Source of the DNA: M1-B18 sp048264125
Lineage (GTDB): Bacteria; Bacillota; Clostridia; Peptostreptococcales; Natronincolaceae
DNA length: 64,000 nt
Assembly: GCA_048264125.1 (NCBI GenBank)
Contig: JBLXDM010000001.1
Location: 124,001-188,000, forward strand
Reading direction: 5' to 3'
Position 1 is the first letter of the stretch, and each line of letters starts with the position of its first letter. The translations under genes were made by a program, and so were the position numbers. This document shows positions 52,145 to 61,800 of the stretch, piece after piece. Below the pieces are notes generated by a model. It made no database searches and was not told the DNA's origin. It saw nothing but the letters and a program-made list of their open reading frames with translations.

Positions 52145-53403
52145 TGGAGGCAATTCAAGGGCTTTGGGTTAAGAGAATAAAATATCTTACAACGATATAT
52201 TATAAGTTTATTGCCTTCCAATTTGATGCTGTAATACTGATTTACACATTATTCTTTGTAGGTGCAGCTTTACACTATAATCTATCCAGAATTTATCAAT
52301 ACAGAGAAACCATAACTCAGGGAAATTGGGTTATGATACTTCAGCTGGTAATATTGGCGGCAATGGCCTCCGGCTCCTATAAGGGATTTTTGAAAAACGC
52401 AGATGAGGTATTTCTGACACCGTTAAATCAGCATGGCAAGGCCTTTGCCTTCTATTCCTTTAGACTGAGTGAAGCCATTGCCCTTTTAATATGGAGCTTG
52501 GCAAGCCTTACCTTATATTTCTTCCTTTCCTCTGTGGGACAATGGCATATTAGCCTTTGGTTGTTTTGGCTGGTGGGCCTGTTGTTTAAGCTTATATACA
52601 TGAATTTGTCCTTTTTCATATATCAAATCAACAGTCGCAATATCAGAAAGATAACAAAGGTGCTTTTTTATTCTATTATATGGATTGTAGGCTACAGATA
52701 TTTAGGGCTTTGGCTTTCTGGAATTATGAGCAGCTATTTGATTATTACAAATCTCTGTGGAATGACCATTATGCTGATAATTTCCACTTATCTTAAGAAG
52801 CTGAATGCCATCCCCTGGAACCGATGGATCACAGATGAGACCAATAGCAGAGCCAATAATTATGCAACTCTATTGAAGACGGCGCCAATAGAAAAGGGCT
52901 CGGTAAAAATCAAGGCCAGTAAAATAGCAAATGCGCTATTCACCTGGGATAGGTTTCTCCCCTTTGATGAAAAAAGAGCACTGCTGCTTTTATATTACAG
53001 AATGATCGTTAGGGGAAAAGGAAACATCTCATTGATATTGCAGCTTTCAGCTGCGTCGCTGGGGGCTATTTTGATTTTGAAGAATAGCCTGTTGGCAGGA
53101 ATAGGAATACTCCTTATTAGCCTGCTATTGAGTGATTTCCTGATGTCCCTCTGGTATAACCTAAAGGACAATGTATGGCTAAGGCTTTATCCAATATCGA
53201 GGACACAGCAGTATTGGGCATATCAATGGGGCGCCATAGTAATTTTGTTGCCGATATTTATCCTGCTGGTTGTGATTAATATTGCCATAAATGGCGCTAT
53301 ACTTAATCCTGCGGTGGATTTATTCTTCATATGCATTTGGCTGCTGATTATAACTCAAATAAAAGCATTTTCCATATATACAAAGATGTTTTTGCGTGTA
53401 TAA
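52144..53403 (+). CDS. ecsB: ABC transporter permease, EcsB-like
   Basis: A 419-aa membrane protein with about nine hydrophobic segments. The N-terminal LWVKRIKYLTTIYYKFIA and the central FLTPLNQHGKAFAFYSFRLSE are reminiscent of EcsB. It starts in the ATPase stop codon (TAATG). It should form the Ecs-type exporter with the preceding ATPase; the substrate is open. A dispersed element begins 14 bp after its stop. Confidence 0.75.
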   Translation: MEAIQGLWVKRIKYLTTIYYKFIAFQFDAVILIYTLFFVGAALHYNLSRIYQYRETITQGNWVMILQLVILAAMASGSYKGFLKNADEVFLTPLNQHGKAFAFYSFRLSEAIALLIWSLASLTLYFFLSSVGQWHISLWLFWLVGLLFKLIYMNLSFFIYQINSRNIRKITKVLFYSIIWIVGYRYLGLWLSGIMSSYLIITNLCGMTIMLIISTYLKKLNAIPWNRWITDETNSRANNYATLLKTAPIEKGSVKIKASKIANALFTWDRFLPFDEKRALLLLYYRMIVRGKGNISLILQLSAASLGAILILKNSLLAGIGILLISLLLSDFLMSLWYNLKDNVWLRLYPISRTQQYWAYQWGAIVILLPIFILLVVINIAINGAILNPAVDLFFICIWLLIITQIKAFSIYTKMFLRV

Positions 53404-53416
53404 TATAAGCAAAAGA

Positions 53417-53579
53417 TAGTGTATTGCGTTATTTAAAAGCTGAGGTTAATCCCGGGGAGAGTTTTTCTGTAGCAAGGCGCTGGAGGAGGAATATCGAGCA
53501 ATATTGCGATCGACGACAACGCAGCTACAGGGGGATTATACCGGGAGATATCAAATATTTTAAGTGATGCAAGGCACTA
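53417..53579 (+). repeat. Dispersed intergenic element, copy B (longest)
   Basis: 163 bp bounded by TAGTGTATTGC and GCAAGGCACTA (9 of 11 positions complementary). The interior has CTGTAGCAAGGCGCTGGAGG, ATATCGAGCAATATTGCGAT and the core GACGACAACGCAGCTACAGG (53512-53531), then TATACCGGGAGATATC. It is the reference copy for the family (A at 33774, C at 50881). Confidence 0.75.
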
Positions 53580-53595
53580 GTTAGGGGGCAAAGTA

Positions 53596-54072
53596 ATGAG
53601 AGAAATGAGAAGAAAGAATAAGGAAATATCCATGGAGGAGACACAGCAGCTGCTAAAAAGGCAGGATGTTGGTATATTTTCAACCGTGGACCAGGAGGGT
53701 CAGCCCTATGGCGTGCCTGTAAATTACGTATACATCGATAACAAAATATATTTCCATTGTGCCTTGGAGGGCCATAAGCTGGACAATATCAAGGACAATA
53801 ATAAGGTGTGCTTCACAATATACGGTGGAAATGAAATCATACCCCAGAGATTTACCACTACCTTTGAGAGCGTTGTGGCCTTTGGCACAGCAGTGGTGGT
53901 GGAGGATGAGGAAAAGCTGGAGGCCTTGAAGCTGATAATAGAAAGGCTTAGCCCGGAATTTGTAGAGGAAGGCATGGCGTATATTGCAAGATCCGGGAAT
54001 GCGACTGCGGTTGTCAGAATGGATATTGAGCATATGGCGGGAAAAAGAGCAGATCCTCCAAAGAAGGCATAA
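53596..54072 (+). CDS. NimA-like pyridoxamine 5'-phosphate oxidase-family protein
   Basis: A 158-aa split-barrel flavin-binding protein. VGIFSTVDQEGQPYGVPVNY and KIYFHCALEGHKLDNIKDN are typical of the NimA/5-nitroimidazole-resistance branch. Such proteins bind FMN or similar cofactors; the true substrate is often unknown. Ribosome site GGGGGC is modest. The next gene follows closely, so the two may be cotranscribed. Confidence 0.87.
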   Translation: MREMRRKNKEISMEETQQLLKRQDVGIFSTVDQEGQPYGVPVNYVYIDNKIYFHCALEGHKLDNIKDNNKVCFTIYGGNEIIPQRFTTTFESVVAFGTAVVVEDEEKLEALKLIIERLSPEFVEEGMAYIARSGNATAVVRMDIEHMAGKRADPPKKA

Positions 54073-54103
54073 GCCATAGGAAAGCACTAGGGAGGTGAAG
54101 CAA

Positions 54104-54652
54104 ATGAGGGTATTTATAGCTATTGAGCTGGAGGAGGAGGTAAAGGGCTACTTAAGCGGAATTCAGCAAATTGCTGTCAAGCACAGCAGCAGGGGTAATT
54201 TTACCCACAGAGAAAACCTGCATCTTACAGTAAGATTTATAGGTGAAGTGGACCTAAGCTTACTATCGGAAATAAAGGGAGCTGTTACGGCTGCTGCCGA
54301 AGAGATTAAGCCCTTTGACCTTTATACTGCCGATCTAGGATATTTTCAACGTAAAAATAGGATTATTTTATGGACGGGAGTAGAGGGTGACATTGCTGGC
54401 CTGAGGAAGCTATACAGTGTGCTGGATAAGCATCTAGTCAAGATAGGCATACCACCGGAGGATAGGGGCTATAATCCTCATCTTACCCTTGGAAGAGAGA
54501 TTGTACTTAATAGCAGCATTGAGGCTATTGAAGGAGAGCTAAAGCCTGATACTAAAAGGATAGTGGTAGAAAAGCTTTCGCTTATGGAGAGCTGCCGAGA
54601 AGGAGGCAGACTGATCTATAGACCAATATTTGTGTGGCCCTTCATGAAATGA
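54104..54652 (+). CDS. thpR: RNA 2',3'-cyclic phosphodiesterase
   Basis: A 182-aa 2H phosphoesterase. The two catalytic motifs are HLTVRFIG (about 43) and HLTLGRE (about 127). RVFIAIELEEEVKGYLSGI is the usual N-terminus of ThpR/LigT. It opens 2',3'-cyclic phosphates on RNA. The ATG at 54104 is 6 nt after GGGAGGTG; an in-frame GTG at 54095 overlaps that site and is not chosen. Confidence 0.93.
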   Translation: MRVFIAIELEEEVKGYLSGIQQIAVKHSSRGNFTHRENLHLTVRFIGEVDLSLLSEIKGAVTAAAEEIKPFDLYTADLGYFQRKNRIILWTGVEGDIAGLRKLYSVLDKHLVKIGIPPEDRGYNPHLTLGREIVLNSSIEAIEGELKPDTKRIVVEKLSLMESCREGGRLIYRPIFVWPFMK

Positions 54653-54658
54653 GATTGC

Positions 54659-54771
54659 ATTGTATCGATACGAAAAACGTTGTAAAATACAGATTTTTAG
54701 GATTTACAGATAAAATGTTTTATGCTACAATTAAATTGTATTTAAAAAGCGATACAATATACATACAATTT
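54659..54771 (+). promoter_or_regulatory. Nested ATACAAT inverted repeats before the ECF S-component gene
   Basis: ATTGTATCG (54659-54667) is complementary to CGATACAAT (54750-54758). AAATTGTAT (54732-54740) is complementary to ATACAATTT (54763-54771), which abuts the AGGAGG site. A shorter ATTGTAT/ATACAAT pair lies between. This may be an operator or a switchable RNA hairpin; no known riboswitch is evident. Confidence 0.4.
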
Positions 54772-54785
54772 AAGGAGGATGTAGT

Positions 54786-55313
54786 ATGAAAAATTCGTTG
54801 TCTGTGCGGGATCTAACCCTAATAGGGTTATTAACAGCTTTAGTGGCAGTAGCCACCATGATTATAAAGGTGCCTATTCCTGCCACACAAGGCTATATAC
54901 ATTTGGGTGACAGTATGATATTCTTAGCGGCAGTATTATTCGGCAAACGTCACGGAGCAGTAGCGGCAGGTATGGGTTCAGCATTGGCGGATCTTTTACT
55001 GGGCTACACTGCATATGCCCTGCCAACCTTGATTATAAAGGGCCTTATGGGCTATATCGTAGGAGCAATTGCAGAGCAGCAAGGTGAATCCTTATTGAAT
55101 GTCAGAAATATATTGGCTATGTCAGTGGGCGCTATATGGATGGCCACCGGTTATTTAGCTACAGCTACAATTATGTATGGTGATTTTACAGCAGCCTTAG
55201 TTGGTGGCTTCCCGAGTGATTTGCTGCAGGGCTTCGGCGGAGCAGTATTATTCATTCCTCTGGGTCTAGCCTTAAAAAAATCAAGCTTTTATAAAGAATA
55301 TGTGTTAAAATAG
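54786..55313 (+). CDS. ECF transporter substrate-binding (S) component
   Basis: A 175-aa membrane protein with five or six hydrophobic segments. VRDLTLIGLLTALVAVATMI near the N-terminus and GYIHLGDSMIFLAAVLFG are typical of the small-vitamin S-components (HmpT/YkoE-like, PF07155 type). It would share an EcfAAT module encoded elsewhere. The vitamin is not determinable from the sequence. Ribosome site AAGGAGG. Confidence 0.85.
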   Translation: MKNSLSVRDLTLIGLLTALVAVATMIIKVPIPATQGYIHLGDSMIFLAAVLFGKRHGAVAAGMGSALADLLLGYTAYALPTLIIKGLMGYIVGAIAEQQGESLLNVRNILAMSVGAIWMATGYLATATIMYGDFTAALVGGFPSDLLQGFGGAVLFIPLGLALKKSSFYKEYVLK

Positions 55314-55506
55314 CAATAGTTAAGAAAAGATATGGTTAGGTGACCATGTCTTTTTTAATGTCTAGTTTTTGTCATTACATAAAACATTGACCTTGACCTA
55401 CTATTGGTCTTTAAATATCGCCCTCCGGTGTTGACAGAGGAAACTCAAAAAGTTAAAATCAGTTGTATTGAGACGTTTTGAAATAACCATAGAAAGAGGA
55501 TATAAA

Positions 55507-57108
55507 ATGACGCAACAAGTTGAATTTTTTAAAGAAGTGCGAAGAAGAAGAACCTTTGCTATAATATCCCATCCCGATGCAGGAAAAACCACACTGACAG
55601 AAAAGCTTCTGCTGTATGGAGGCGCTATCCGATTGGCAGGCTCCGTTAAGTCCAGAAGGGCACAAAAGCATGCTGTATCCGACTGGATGGAAATAGAAAA
55701 GCAAAGAGGTATTTCCGTAACCTCCAGTGTTCTGCAATTTGACTATAATGGCTACTGTATTAATATATTGGATACCCCTGGGCATCAGGACTTCAGTGAG
55801 GACACCTATAGAACCCTGATGGCGGCTGACAGTGCAGTAATGGTAATAGACTGTGCAAAGGGTGTGGAGGCTCAGACCAAGAAGCTATTCCATGTATGTA
55901 AGATGAGGGGAATACCTATTTTCACCTTTATAAATAAGCTGGACCGAGCGGGTAAAAACCCCTTTGAGCTAATCGAAGAGCTCGAAAGCGTGCTGGGCAT
56001 TAGAGCGTATCCTGTAAACTGGCCTATTGGTACGGATGGTAACTTTAAAGGCGTATTTAACAGACAAATGTCTCAAATAGAGGTCTTCAGTGACGGAAAT
56101 CATGGACAGTCAGTGGTTTCATCCCAGAAGGGTGATGTTACAGACGAAAACTTTAAGGATTTACTGGGTAATCAGCTGCACCAGCAGCTTATGGAAGATA
56201 TAGAGCTACTGGATGGCGCAGGTGACGACTTTGATTTAAATAAAATACTTAAGGGTGAACTAACTCCAGTATTCTTCGGAAGTGCCATGACAAACTTTGG
56301 TGTTCAGCCCTTCCTAGAAAAGTTCCTGGAGCTGACGCCACCACCCCTGTCAAGGGAAAGCAATCTAGGGGAAATAGATCCCGAGACCCCTAATTTTACA
56401 GGCTTTGTATTTAAGATCCAGGCAAATATGAATCCAACCCACAGAGACAGAATCGCCTTTATAAGAATATGCTCCGGCAAATTCCAAAAGGGCATGCAGG
56501 TAAATCATGTTCAGGAAAATAAAAAGGTAAGATTATCACAGCCAACACAATTCCTTGCTCAAGACAGGGTCGTGGTGGAGGAGGCTTATCCTGGAGATAT
56601 CATAGGCGTCCATGATCCAGGGATATTCAGAATCGGTGATACCCTATGTGAGGACCAATCAAAGCTACAATATGAAGGAATCCCGGTTTTTGCGCCGGAG
56701 CATTTCGCCAAGATATATGCAAAAAACTCCTTAAAGCGTAAGCAATTTCTAAAAGGCATCAGCCAGCTGGCGGAGGAGGGCTCAATTCAGGTATTTAAGA
56801 GACCAAATATCGGTACAGAGGAGCTAATAGTTGGGGTTGTAGGTATACTGCAATTCGAGGTGCTGGAATATCGTCTTCAAAATGAATACGGTGTAGACAT
56901 CAGTATGCAAATGCTGCCCTACAAGCATATCCGTTGGGTACAAATGGAAAACTTCGACCCAGATGAGTTCGGAGTAACAATGGACACCCTGATAGTTCAG
57001 GACGAGGATGAAAGACCAGTTCTACTGTTCCAAAACGAATGGTCTATAGAACGGGTTAAGGAAAGAAATAAAAATGCAACGCTAACAGACATAGCCCTAA
57101 GGAAATAG
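55507..57108 (+). CDS. prfC: Peptide chain release factor 3
   Basis: A 533-aa translational GTPase that recycles RF1/RF2. The P-loop is ISHPDAGKTTLTEK (about 19-32), G3 is DTPGHQDFSEDTYR, and G4 is NKLDRAGKN; the switch region has SVTSSVLQFDY. The C-terminal domain III ends with VQMENFDPDEFG, as in RF3. The start is ATG 55507 after GAAAGAGGATAT; the frame extends to 55468 without another site. A GGGACGGTTCT palindrome and a terminator follow directly. Confidence 0.95.
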   Translation: MTQQVEFFKEVRRRRTFAIISHPDAGKTTLTEKLLLYGGAIRLAGSVKSRRAQKHAVSDWMEIEKQRGISVTSSVLQFDYNGYCINILDTPGHQDFSEDTYRTLMAADSAVMVIDCAKGVEAQTKKLFHVCKMRGIPIFTFINKLDRAGKNPFELIEELESVLGIRAYPVNWPIGTDGNFKGVFNRQMSQIEVFSDGNHGQSVVSSQKGDVTDENFKDLLGNQLHQQLMEDIELLDGAGDDFDLNKILKGELTPVFFGSAMTNFGVQPFLEKFLELTPPPLSRESNLGEIDPETPNFTGFVFKIQANMNPTHRDRIAFIRICSGKFQKGMQVNHVQENKKVRLSQPTQFLAQDRVVVEEAYPGDIIGVHDPGIFRIGDTLCEDQSKLQYEGIPVFAPEHFAKIYAKNSLKRKQFLKGISQLAEEGSIQVFKRPNIGTEELIVGVVGILQFEVLEYRLQNEYGVDISMQMLPYKHIRWVQMENFDPDEFGVTMDTLIVQDEDERPVLLFQNEWSIERVKERNKNATLTDIALRK

Positions 57109-57179
57109 GTGACAAGGGGACGGTTCTATTGACACCTGAGAGTTGAATGGAATAATACATTCAACTCTCTGGTGTTTTT
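57109..57179 (+). terminator. GGGACGGTTCT palindrome overlapping the prfC terminator
   Basis: GGTGACAA and TTGACACC (one mismatch) flank GGGGACGGTTCT (57109-57136). The terminator is ACACC-T-GAGAGTTGAATG (57132-57149) paired with its complement (57158-57175) and TTTTT. The ACACC segment is used by both hairpins, so they exclude each other. Confidence 0.75.
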
Positions 57180-57586
57180 ATATTTCAGATAAGGTTAAAA
57201 GCCATACAGCGTGAGCATTATTCTTTCAGGGAATGCAGTTGTAGTTACAAGGATCTCCGTAGCATGACTGGAACACTATTACGGCTCTTTAAAATCAAAC
57301 AATGGATGAACTAAGAATCAATAACATAAAAAACAAACTCTATTAGGAAAAATCTAAGTGTGACAGGATAGACCTTCAATATCTTGTCATCCTTTTTTAT
57401 CAAATACTATTATTTCACTTTGTATTTATTTATACATTAGAATAATGTTATAACAGAGATGTTAGATATTCCAAGAATACATTATTTTGGTGTAATCTCA
57501 TTAAGTGCTATAATTATCATAGACAAAAAATGGATGTAAAGCTATATTCTATAGAGTTTTTCAATAAATAGGTGGGAGGATTTGAA
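57180..57586 (+). other. Unassigned spacer with a second terminator
   Basis: No gene is seen. A hairpin TGACAGGAT with ATCTTGTCA (57361-57389), then CCTTTTTT, looks like a second intrinsic terminator without a known transcript above it. A small RNA between 57180 and 57398 is possible but unsupported otherwise. From about 57400 on it is AT-rich promoter area for the GNAT gene. Confidence 0.4.
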
Positions 57587-58435
57587 ATGATCATATATGA
57601 ATGCTGCCAAGACACTAGGCAGGAGGATATTTTCCAGGCCTTTCAAAGGGGCTTTTGCGATTACATAATCAAAATGGAGCTTACACAGGAGGCCTTTATG
57701 GAGCGTTTCTTTGGTCCGGAAGGCAACCAGCTGGAAAACTCCTATATAGCCTTTGAGGATGCCAGGCCAATTGGAGTAATACTTGGGGGAATAAAGGAGT
57801 ATGAGGGTATAAGGACTATTAGGTGTGGCACCCTCGGTGTTGATCCTGAGTATAGGGGTAGGGGAGTAAGCAAAAGGCTATTTGAGCTGCATAAGCAGGC
57901 TGCCCTTGATAATGGCTGTAAACAGATGTTTCTAGAGGTAATAGTTGGAAATCATCGAGCTATCAGCTTTTATAAAAAGCTTGGGTATGAAAAGATATAT
58001 GACCTTAGCTACTATTCCTATGTGGTGGAGGAGCAGGGAAATAAAACTGAGGCGCTACTCGAAGTACAGGAGATATCCCTTAAGAAGGTCAAAAATATGT
58101 CACAGCAGCTAGGCGATATACATATTAATTGGCAAAATGATTTTGATTACATGGAAAAGAAGTCTAGTATAAAGCACTTTGGTTATTATGAGGGGGACCT
58201 ACTGGTAGCAGCCTTAAGTATTCATTCAAGCGGAAGCATTCACTTTTTATGGACGAAGTCCTCTGAAAGAAATCGAGGACTGGCAAGGGTATTAGTTTGT
58301 AAAGCAGTCGAGGAGTTAAAGATAAAGACACTTCATTTGAGCTTTCCCAATAATGCATCCGTGACAGGCTTTGCTAGACGACTAGGCTTTGTAAAAAAGG
58401 ATATTGCCCAATATGAAATGTATCTGCCGCTCTAG
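57587..58435 (+). CDS. GNAT acetyltransferase with a second GNAT-like domain
   Basis: A 282-aa protein. The first domain (about 1-150) is a clear GNAT fold with LGVDPEYRGRGVSKRLFELH as the acetyl-CoA loop and GNHRAISFYKKLGYEKIY at the end. The second (about 160-282) has a weaker GNAT-like pattern (RNRGLARVLVCKAVEEL, PNNASVTGFARRLGFVKKD). The acceptor is unknown. The ATG at 57587 is 6 nt after GGGAGGA; an in-frame GTG at 57572 is less suitable. Confidence 0.85.
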   Translation: MIIYECCQDTRQEDIFQAFQRGFCDYIIKMELTQEAFMERFFGPEGNQLENSYIAFEDARPIGVILGGIKEYEGIRTIRCGTLGVDPEYRGRGVSKRLFELHKQAALDNGCKQMFLEVIVGNHRAISFYKKLGYEKIYDLSYYSYVVEEQGNKTEALLEVQEISLKKVKNMSQQLGDIHINWQNDFDYMEKKSSIKHFGYYEGDLLVAALSIHSSGSIHFLWTKSSERNRGLARVLVCKAVEELKIKTLHLSFPNNASVTGFARRLGFVKKDIAQYEMYLPL

Positions 58436-58466
58436 CACTAAGGAATCATATTAGAATATTAAGGCA

Positions 58467-58499
58467 AAATGATAGGGAGTTTATTCTCTATCGTTTTTT
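58467..58499 (+). terminator. Terminator after the GNAT gene
   Basis: GATAGGGA pairs with TCTCTATC, extended by A-T and G-U pairs, followed by TTTTTT. The remaining 58500-58830 has no gene and holds the leader of the surface-protein gene. Confidence 0.82.
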
Positions 58500-58830
58500 G
58501 TTTTCATAAGGTAGAAGCAATAATGCTTCTTCATATCTGTATTTCAAAAAATGTGCCTATAGAACAACTATGGCAAAGCTTGACACAGGAGAATGGATGA
58601 AATTAATTAACTTTTACATTAACCATCCAATACAGTGGAAAAAGTTAACATGAAAATATTTACTGACAAAAGAAGGAATTTAAAGCTACAGCTAGAACTC
58701 TCCATTTATATAGGACTTAAGCACTATAAATTAGGACGGAAGCCCTAAAAAAATATGATTAATTTCATCATATTGATGGTATAAGTTAAATTAGTTTAGA
58801 AATTGTTTAAGAATAAGGGAGGTAATCTTA

Positions 58831-61800
58831 TTGACACGGATGGAGAGGCTACTCAAACGAAAGAGGACGAAGCTATTAAACCTAGGTATTACCATATTGA
58901 TGATCATTAGTTTTTTGATACCGGCACCTTTTGGTTATGTATTCGGAAGTGATGGCACCGACAACTTCAGAATTTCTGATGTTGAAATTTATGTCGATGG
59001 GACACCGCTAAATGAGTATCCTGGAGGTCTAGATCAAGATACCGAGGTGGATTTTAAGTACATATGGCGTATTGATGATACTGACCTAACTTCGGAAGGC
59101 ACCAGTATAGAGGTTCCTATCCCTAATGTATTTGACTTGGGAAGCTATGATGTTGGTCCCTTTGATTTGGTTGGTGGAAGTGAACCCTATGGCACATGGT
59201 TCATAGATGTTTCAGAATACAAGCTGATTCTAACCCTGAGTGATTTGCCAGAAACGGAATCAAATGTCCATGGTACTGTAGAATTTAAGCTAAGCTTTAA
59301 GGTAGATGAAATGACGGTTGAGATTCCATATGAATTAATAGTCCCCTTTGGAGGCAGCCAGCAAAAGGTATATAACGTTAACTTTAATACACCCACAGGC
59401 AGCAAGGCCTTAGATAAAAATGGGCAGCAAAGCGCATCGGACCCCAATATTATTTCGTGGAGACTAGATATCAATAGAAATCTACAGGCGGTTAATTCAC
59501 CGATTATAACGGATATAATTGACAGCAGATTGGAATTGCTAGAAAGCACTATAAAAATTTATAATTTAGCCACTTACTCCAACGGAAGTGCTGCTTTAGG
59601 GGCTGAATATGATCCTGCAAATTACTCTATAGCACACGATCTCTTAAGTAATACTCTGGAAATAACCTTTGATAATAGTATCGCCAGTGCCTATAGAATA
59701 GAGTACGACACTAGAATAGACAGCAATCAAATTGATACTACACAAACGGTTTTTGACTACGAGAACGATGCCTCCTTCAATGGAGCAACAGATAACGCCA
59801 TCGTAACTGTAACAAGAGGGCCTCTGATTGAAAAGGAAGGGGCAACCGCAGATGCCTTTAATGCCGATGAAATAAACTGGACCATAAATATTAACAAATC
59901 CCTATATGAACTGAAAAATGCCAAGCTTGAGGATGGTATACCTTCGGGTCTAAAGCTTAGAAAGGAAAGTATAAAGGTTTATAGTCAGCCGGGAAATACG
60001 GATGTAACAAGCAGCTTTAGTATCAGCTTTGATGATGCCGTTAATCCTACGTCATTTGCTATAGATTTTGGGGCTAACATAAATTCTGAATATCAAGTGG
60101 AATATACGACAGAAATAGACCCCGATTACCTATTCAATAACAACGACACTATTTCCTTTACTAATAATGCAATACTTTCTCAAGGGGAGAGTGGCAGCGA
60201 GGTAGTTACCCCTATGAGTGATAGTGTTACCGTTAGAAAGGGTAAAATGCTGCACAAAACAGGAACATCTCATGTAGGCTATAATGATGTCAAGTATATA
60301 GATTGGACAGTAGATGTAAATCTGGCGGAAGTTTCCACTGGTACACAAACCATACAAGATGTCATGGGGCCTCATCTTAAGCTGGATTACGGGCATGGTA
60401 TTACTGTTTATCCCTTAACCATCAACAAAGCTGCAACAGATGGTGGTATAACTCAGGGGGCTCCATTAGTGAATACTACAGATTATACTGTTGATTATAA
60501 GGGGGAAGACCCATTAACAGACCCTATAACTGCTTTTGACATTGTTTTTAGCAGTGATATTACTACAGCCTACAGGATAAGGTATCGTACTACAATTACG
60601 ACACATAGTAGCGGAACCTTTACTAATGCAGGAACTATAGGAACCATAAGCCATCAGGGCTCTGTGGGGGCTACAATACAAAACACCTATAACAAGCAAA
60701 ACAAAGGCATAAACTATGAGACTCAGGAATTAAGCTGGGAAATCAAGATCGATCCAAGAAGGAATGGCTTAGATGGGTTTACTATAAAGGATGATTTTAG
60801 ACCAGACCACTTAATGACAGCTGCTCAATTTAATAGCATTGATGTGAAGAAAGGAACGACGACTTTACTTAAGGATACTGATTATACAATTGCTGCTGAC
60901 GAGGAAGCTGGTAAGATAAGGGGCTTTTTCCTAGTCTTTGTCAATCAAGTAAACAATAATGAGTATACGATTGCCTACAAAACCACAATAGACCCAGATA
61001 TCCTGTCTACAAACGGCAATCTGGACTATGGCAATAGGGCTGAGTTCAGCTGGACGGGACAGACGGGCGATCCCTTAGTTAGAACATCGGCTCCCAGCAT
61101 AAATAATACTGCCAAGAAGAATGGGAGTAAAAAGGGCACTCTGAATGCCAATGCTAAGGAAATAAACTGGGAAATAGATTTAAATTATCTCTCTAAAAAT
61201 ATACCTAATCTTGTCGTTACCGATGACATTGTAGGAAATCAAAGGCTAAAGGCTAACTCAGTTAAAATATATCCTTATACTATAAACAGTGGAGGTAGCA
61301 TAACTGAGGGAGCAGAAATAACAGATCTAGCTGCTACTGGAATAGCTATTACTGAGGATGTTGCAAACAACCAATTTACATTAGTATTCCCTGCCATCAT
61401 CAACAGTCCCTACAGGGTAAAATATACAACGATATTTGAAGGTATATCCCAAACCCAGTATACAAATGCAGCCCAGACGAATGCAGGGGAAAACTATTCC
61501 GCTAATGTTAATTACTCAGACGGGGACAAATTTGTAGAAAAGCTAGGTACTTTAAATGGTACTTCATCAGTAGATTGGAAGATTACTTTAAACAAAAGCC
61601 AATCTACAATTTCCAGCATCAAGGTGACGGATACCTTAAGTGAGGGATTGGAACTTGTCGAGAGCAGCTTTACTGTAAAAAATAAAGCAGGAGTAGAGCT
61701 GGATTTTGACCAATTATTCGAACTAAATGTAAGGGAAAGGGCTTTAATAACGGATCCGCAGGTTTTTGACCTAATTTCAAAGACATCAATCAATGAGACC

